The translations under genes and the position numbers were made by a program. From Mixophyes australis (Eukaryota; Chordata; Amphibia; Anura; Limnodynastidae), in contig JAVHZZ010000003.1 in the NCBI GenBank assembly GCA_036250195.1, forward strand, positions 22,287,573 to 22,351,572: DNA of 64,000 bases. The letters run 5' to 3'. The notes beneath the pieces were generated by a model. The model was given only the letters and a program-made list of their open reading frames with translations, was not told where the DNA came from and made no database searches. Positions 60,034-64,000 of the stretch are shown here, piece after piece. The stretch's first letter is position 1; every line of letters begins with the position of its first letter.

Positions 60034-60840
60034 TTACAAGTATATTAACAAAACAGTCAAGGTCACACATTTTTTTGACAAATCCTTCAAACCAGCCCAG
60101 ATGTCAAACTGTTGTGGTCTGCCACCTGCGTCATCCCTGCTTGTGTTTGGAAAGTGCAAATTGGTGCCAGAACCTAACGTGCCAGAACTGCTGCCACTGG
60201 TGCAGGACTTACACAATCAACCGCATCATCATCAGCGCCCTCGTCGGATAACCAAATCTCCCCCACATCCTCTTCTAAAGACAAAGTGTCATCATCACTT
60301 GGTGTATCCCCAGCTACACTCGGGCTGTTCAGGCACACATCAGCAGAACTGCTGAAAGGGCCCCTCTTTGTGGGTACACTAACAGAATGCTCACAATTAG
60401 ACATCCCACTGTTGGATGGACTCTCCACAGGGATTGGTGTCATTTCTGATTCAGAGCAAACATTATCCTCTAATGCCTTACTGTTATCTTGCAGCTCGGC
60501 TTTGACGCGTAACAGTAGTTGTGCACCACTTGTAGGCTCGGTAACATTTTTGGATCTGCCACTAATAGAGAAAGGCGAAGGCCTCATTCTCTCTTTGCCA
60601 CTGCGTGTGTAGAAAGGCATGTTGGCAATTATTTTTTTATCGGCACTTAACTTTTCCTCAGTTACACTTCTTTTTCGCTTCAACACAGTAAATTTTTTTG
60701 GGGGGTGTGTTTTTTTTAATGATTACAAAACACTGTGTACTTTGACATCGCCTTGCCCAGATGACGTACTGGGAACACTACCATCAGGACTGGTGATAGA
60801 ACCTGGTTGCTCATTCTGCTCATATGTGGACTGCTTTGAA
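60034..60840 (-). pseudogene. hAT-associated ORF remnant, minus orientation
   Basis: On the minus strand a start at 60840 reads MDSKQSTYEQNEQPGSITSP and meets a stop. The next frame reads LKRKRSVTEEKLSADKKIIA and a long Ser/Asp/Glu-rich stretch (60686-60174), and another piece reads DAGGRPQQFDIWAGLKDLSK (near 60080). The last piece resembles DAENIWSGLKDL of the hAT at 47702 and the FDICSAVKEL piece on the plus strand, so it belongs to hAT. The Ser/acidic part has no domain I recognise. Confidence 0.55.
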
Positions 60841-60864
60841 TCCATTCTGAGCCCAAAGCACTTG

Positions 60865-61050
60865 TAGTGCTAAAAATTATTTGGTAGATACTGCTGACAA
60901 ATATGACTTTTGACAGCCAGAAATATTTATGCACAATTATGGGGGACACCCCAAAAGCACTGGGGAGTGCTAAAAATTATTTGGTAGATACTGCTGACAG
61001 ATAGTAATTTTGACAGCCAGAAATATTCAGGCAAAAAGCACTTTGAGTGC
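60865..61050. repeat. Subterminal tandem duplication in the hAT
   Basis: Two copies of about 96-100 bp containing gtgctaaaaattatttggta and gatactgctgaca..tttgacagccagaaatat. Subterminal repeats of this sort often bind the transposase in hAT elements; that role here is inference. Confidence 0.8.
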
Positions 61051-61776
61051 CAAATATTGAAAGAAAAAACAAAACACCTCTATCCTCCTCTCTTCTCTAG
61101 CGATTTTTGTTAGCACACGTAGAATAAGAATATTGTATTCTCTGTCCCTGCTCTAATCAGCCTGTGACTACACCCTGCTCTCTCCCTCTGTCAAATGGCG
61201 ATGGATTGCTGTGGAGGCGTGTATTTATAATCTTCAAGTATCGCGAGAACCGAGATCCGACGACGTCACGATGACTTTCGGCCTCGATTTGGATTCCAAA
61301 CGGGCGGGAGAGTACCGAGCCTTGGCTTGGTACTCGGATACCCAAAGTTCGGGTGGGTTCGGTTCTCTGGGAACCGAGCCCGCCCATCTCTAGTTAAAAT
61401 GCAAGGGGTGCAAACTAGTTTTCTGTTTTGCACATAAGTTAAATACTGACTGTTTTTTCATGTAGCACACAAATGTCAACTTTAAATTTCAGTGTACAAA
61501 TAAGCTATCAAGTATCTGTGTGCTACATGAAAAAACAGTCAGTATTTAACTTATGTGGAAAACAGAAAACTACTTTGCACCCCTTGCATTGTAACATGGT
61601 TTTGTCCAGAATAATGAAATAAGAAGTTTCTGAAGTTAAGATCCTTAATGAATCAGGCCCATAGTCTCATTTGAAATTAGTTTAGAGAAGCAATGGTATA
61701 AGGGATCAACTAGGACTTTAAACTTTAGAAAGGCAAATTTTTAAATGCTAAAGGAGTCTATAAAGTGCATAGACAG

Positions 61777-62114
61777 GGCAGCACGGTGGGTAAGTGGTTA
61801 GCACATCTGCCTTGCAGCACTGGGGTCATGAGTTCAATTCCCGACCATGGCCTTATCTGTGAGGAGTTTGTATGTTCTCCCCGTGTTTGCGTGGGTTTCC
61901 TCCGGGTGCTCCGGCTTCCTCCCACACTTCAAAAAAACATACTTGTAGGTTAATTGGCTGATAACAAATTGACCCTAGTCTGTGTCTCTCTCTCTGTCTG
62001 TGTGTTAGGAATTTTAGACTGTACGCCCCAATGGGGCAGGGACTGATGTGAGTGAGTTCTCTGTACAGCGCTGTGGAATTAGTGACGCTATATAAATAAA
62101 TGGTGATGATGATG
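61777..62114 (+). mobile_element. V-SINE inserted in the CR1 LINE
   Basis: Full-length: head ggcagcacggtgggtaagtg, conserved core, tail tagtgacgctatataaataa with (gat)n. The flanking duplication is atagacaggg (61769-61778) against atagactggg (62115-62124), one mismatch. Removing the SINE joins LINE codons KCID to WDKVF in frame, which confirms the boundaries. Confidence 0.9.
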
Positions 62115-64000
62115 ATAGACTGGGACAAAGTTTTTGAAGGAAAAAATACGGATAAAAAGTGGACTGTCTTTAAAATGTTGTTAGAAACATACATGTATAT
62201 GTTTAATCCTATGGGAAATAAATGTAAAAGAAGTAAGTCTAAACCAATGTGGCTAAATAAAAAGGTAAGGGAAGGAATGCAAAGGAAGAAGCGTGCATTT
62301 AAATTGTTTAAGTCTGAAGGGTCAGAGGAGTCCTTCCATAGGTACAAGGAATGTAATAAAACATGCAAAAAGGAAATTAAATTGGCTAAATTAGAAAATG
62401 AAAAGCAAGTTGCAAAAGAAAGTAGGACAAAACCTCAAAAGTTTTTCAAGTATATAAATGGCAAAAGGATTAAAAAAGATAATATAGGACCCCTAAGAAG
62501 TGAGATGGGTGAATTGATAAATGATACTAAGGAAAAAGCAGAGGTATTAAACACTTTCTTTTCTTCAGTATTTACTAGAGAGGAATAAATGTTAGAAATA
62601 ATACATAAAAATGGAAATGAAACCATACCATTAATTAATACTTGGTTGACAGAGGAAGAAATCCAAAGGCGACTGAAGAATATTAAGATAAATAAAGCTC
62701 CAGGTCCAGATGGTATACACCCAAGGGTCCTTATGGAGCTAAACTCGGAAATAGCTAGACCGCTATTCTTAATTTTCATAGATTCAATCTCATCAGGCTC
62801 AGTACCAAGGGATTGGCGAATAGCAGATGTGGTGCCATTGTTTAAAAAGGGGACAAGATCACAACCGGGGAATTATAGACCCGTAAGTCTGACATCAATA
62901 GTGGGGAAACTACTGGAAGGTATATTAAAGGATAGTATTCAGGATTACTTAGTACGCAATAAAATTATTAGTGGGAATCAACATGGATTTGTGAGGGATA
63001 GGCCATGTCAAACTAATCTAATTAGTTTCTATGAGGAAGTTAGTGGGAACGTAGACCAGGGCAGCACAGTAGATGTGGTCTACTTAGATTTTGCAAAGGC
63101 CTTTGATACAGTGCCACACAAGAGGTTGGTTTATAAAATAAGGGAACTGGTTCTAAGAAACAACATTTGTACTTGCATCAAAAACTGGCTAGAGAATAGG
63201 GAACAGAGAGTTGCGATAAATGGAACATTTTCTAACTGGTCAAAAGTCTTAAGTGGAGTACCTCAAGGTTCCGTGCTGGGACCACTCCTTTTTAATATAT
63301 TTATTAATGAACTTGGTTATGGTTTAGAGAGTAAAGTTTCTATTTTTGCAGATGACACTAAACTCTGTAAGGTAATAAAATCAGAGCAAGATGTAGCTTC
63401 TCTACAGAGGAACTTAAATAAACTGGAGGATTGGGCGGCGAAATGGAATATGAGGTTTAACACAGATAAATGTAAGGTTATGTATTTAGTGATCAAAAAC
63501 AAGAACTCAATCTATATATTAAATAGAATTAATTTGGGAGATTCTATAATGGAAAAGGATTTGGGAGTGCTCGTAGACAGTAGACTTAGCAATAGTGCTC
63601 AATGTTAAGCAGCAGCTGCAAGGGCAAATAAAGTATTGGCATGCATAAAAAGGGGCATAGATGCAAGGGAAGACAGTGTAATTTTGTCACTGTATAAATC
63701 ATTGGTAAGACCTCATCTTGAATATGCAGTACAGTTCTGGGCACCACTCTATAAAAAAGATAATTTGGAACTAGAAAGGGTTCAGAGAAGGGCGACAAAA
63801 TTGATAAAGGGTCATTAAGTATGAGGAAAGGTTAGCCAGTTTAGGCATGTTTACTTTAGAAAAGAGGCATCTAAGAGGAGATATGATTACTATGTACAAA
63901 TACATTAAGGGTCAATACAGAGAACTTTCATGGGAACTTTTTACCCCAAGGACTATACACAGGACACGCGGTCACCCCCTAAGGTTAGAGGAGAGGAAAT
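62115..64000 (+). pseudogene. CR1 ORF2 part 2, reverse transcriptase
   Basis: The linker region (to 62588) ends in one stop just before the RT begins at about 62589. RT motifs follow in order: KAPGPDG (residues 36-42 of this segment), GNYRPVSLTS (94-103), YLDFAKAFDTVPH with the first catalytic Asp (165-177), GVPQGSVLGPLLFN (223-236) and FADD with the catalytic pair (253-256). A stop at 63606-63608 interrupts the C-terminal region, which continues as KSLVRPHLEYAVQFWAPLYK, then after a stop or shift as LEKRHLRGDMITMYKYIKG. FADD and HLEY..QFW are typical of CR1. The catalytic residues are intact, so few lesions separate it from activity, yet it is broken. Confidence 0.93.

Larger units (their letters stand above)
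57599..61392. mobile_element. hAT transposon inside the foldback MITE
   Basis: A 3794-bp element with ends tagagatgg and, inverted, tagagatgggcgggc, flanked by a perfect 8-bp duplication gttaaaat (57591-57598 and 61393-61400). The termini are close to those of the hAT at 47702 (tagagatgagcg). The left subterminal region is rich in tgttttggtttt and the right in ccgagcc. It holds worn transposase pieces in both orientations and subterminal tandem repeats. Confidence 0.92.
57525..61660. mobile_element. Foldback MITE, split by a hAT element
   Basis: It begins ggggcctgattcattaagg and ends with the complement ccttaatgaatcaggccc. The arms continue atcttaacttcagaaacttc and, inverted, gaagtttctgaagttaagat. 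A second inverted pair lies inside the right part (taaatactgactgttttttc near 61440 and gaaaaaacagtcagtattta near 61530). Without the hAT it is about 334 bp. The flanks share the dinucleotide at (57523-57524 and 61661-61662). Removing the element with one copy restores the reading frame SDHNIVSFEI in the host LINE. Confidence 0.85.
56736..64000 (+). mobile_element. CR1-type LINE, interrupted by three later insertions
   Basis: It carries an APE-type endonuclease followed by a reverse transcriptase of the CR1 group and continues past the window end. It is split by a foldback MITE plus hAT (57525-61660) and by a V-SINE (61777-62114). Removing these joins endonuclease, linker and RT in order. A start without a preceding ORF1, directly against gypsy sequence, suggests 5' truncation at insertion, common for LINEs. 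Several stops and frameshifts make it inactive. Confidence 0.88.

Overview
The window reads as vertebrate nuclear DNA, most likely from a frog. The evidence is two exons of a vertebrate kinesin gene with normal splice sites, very low gene density, and a repeat set of V-SINEs with L2-type tails, CR1 and L2 LINEs, hAT and Harbinger-like elements, Ty3/gypsy LTRs and long minisatellites. Assignment to Anura is inference from this repeat mix.

The only host gene I can support is KIF13B (kinesin-3 motor, GAKIN) on the minus strand. Coding exon 1 is at 45198..45144 (start codon, 18 codons plus one base, donor GTGAGC). Exon 2 is at 10957..10864 (acceptor TTGCAG, donor GTAAGT). They join in phase and give the beginning of the motor domain. 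Intron 1 is therefore about 34.2 kb and fills 10958-45143. Positions 1-10863 are the following intron; I did not find exon 3. The promoter, CG-rich with a palindromic cAMP-response element, lies at about 45199-45330. Everything to its right is upstream DNA.

Intron 1 is unusual. Four long minisatellites (22.5-26.6, 32.7-37.1, 39.6-43.1 and 43.15-45.1 kb) and several shorter ones take up about 15 kb, more than 40% of it. The last array ends about 25 bp from the exon 1 donor, and each of its 35-bp units carries GTGAGT in the sense of transcription. On the other side of the promoter a TA-rich minisatellite field starts within about 200 bp and runs from 45.4 to 51.1 kb, so the promoter and exon 1 form an island of roughly 280 bp between tandem arrays.

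The right third holds nested mobile elements. A hAT element (47702-49587, perfect 8-bp target duplication) sits inside the TA-rich minisatellite. A gypsy solo LTR (54793-55504, 5-bp duplication) is followed by a second LTR fragment joined to a chromodomain-bearing pol remnant. From about 56.74 kb to the window end lies a CR1-type LINE. It is split by a foldback MITE (57525-61660), which is itself split by a 3.8-kb hAT (57599-61392). The same LINE is interrupted again by a V-SINE (61777-62114). The flanks fit together so well that the order of insertion can be read directly.

The left part (1-10.8 kb) and the non-array parts of intron 1 hold dispersed SINEs, MITEs and simple repeats separated by sequence in which I see no genes. 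The long open frames over the tandem arrays and TA tracts are by-products of repeat periods divisible by three and are not genes.
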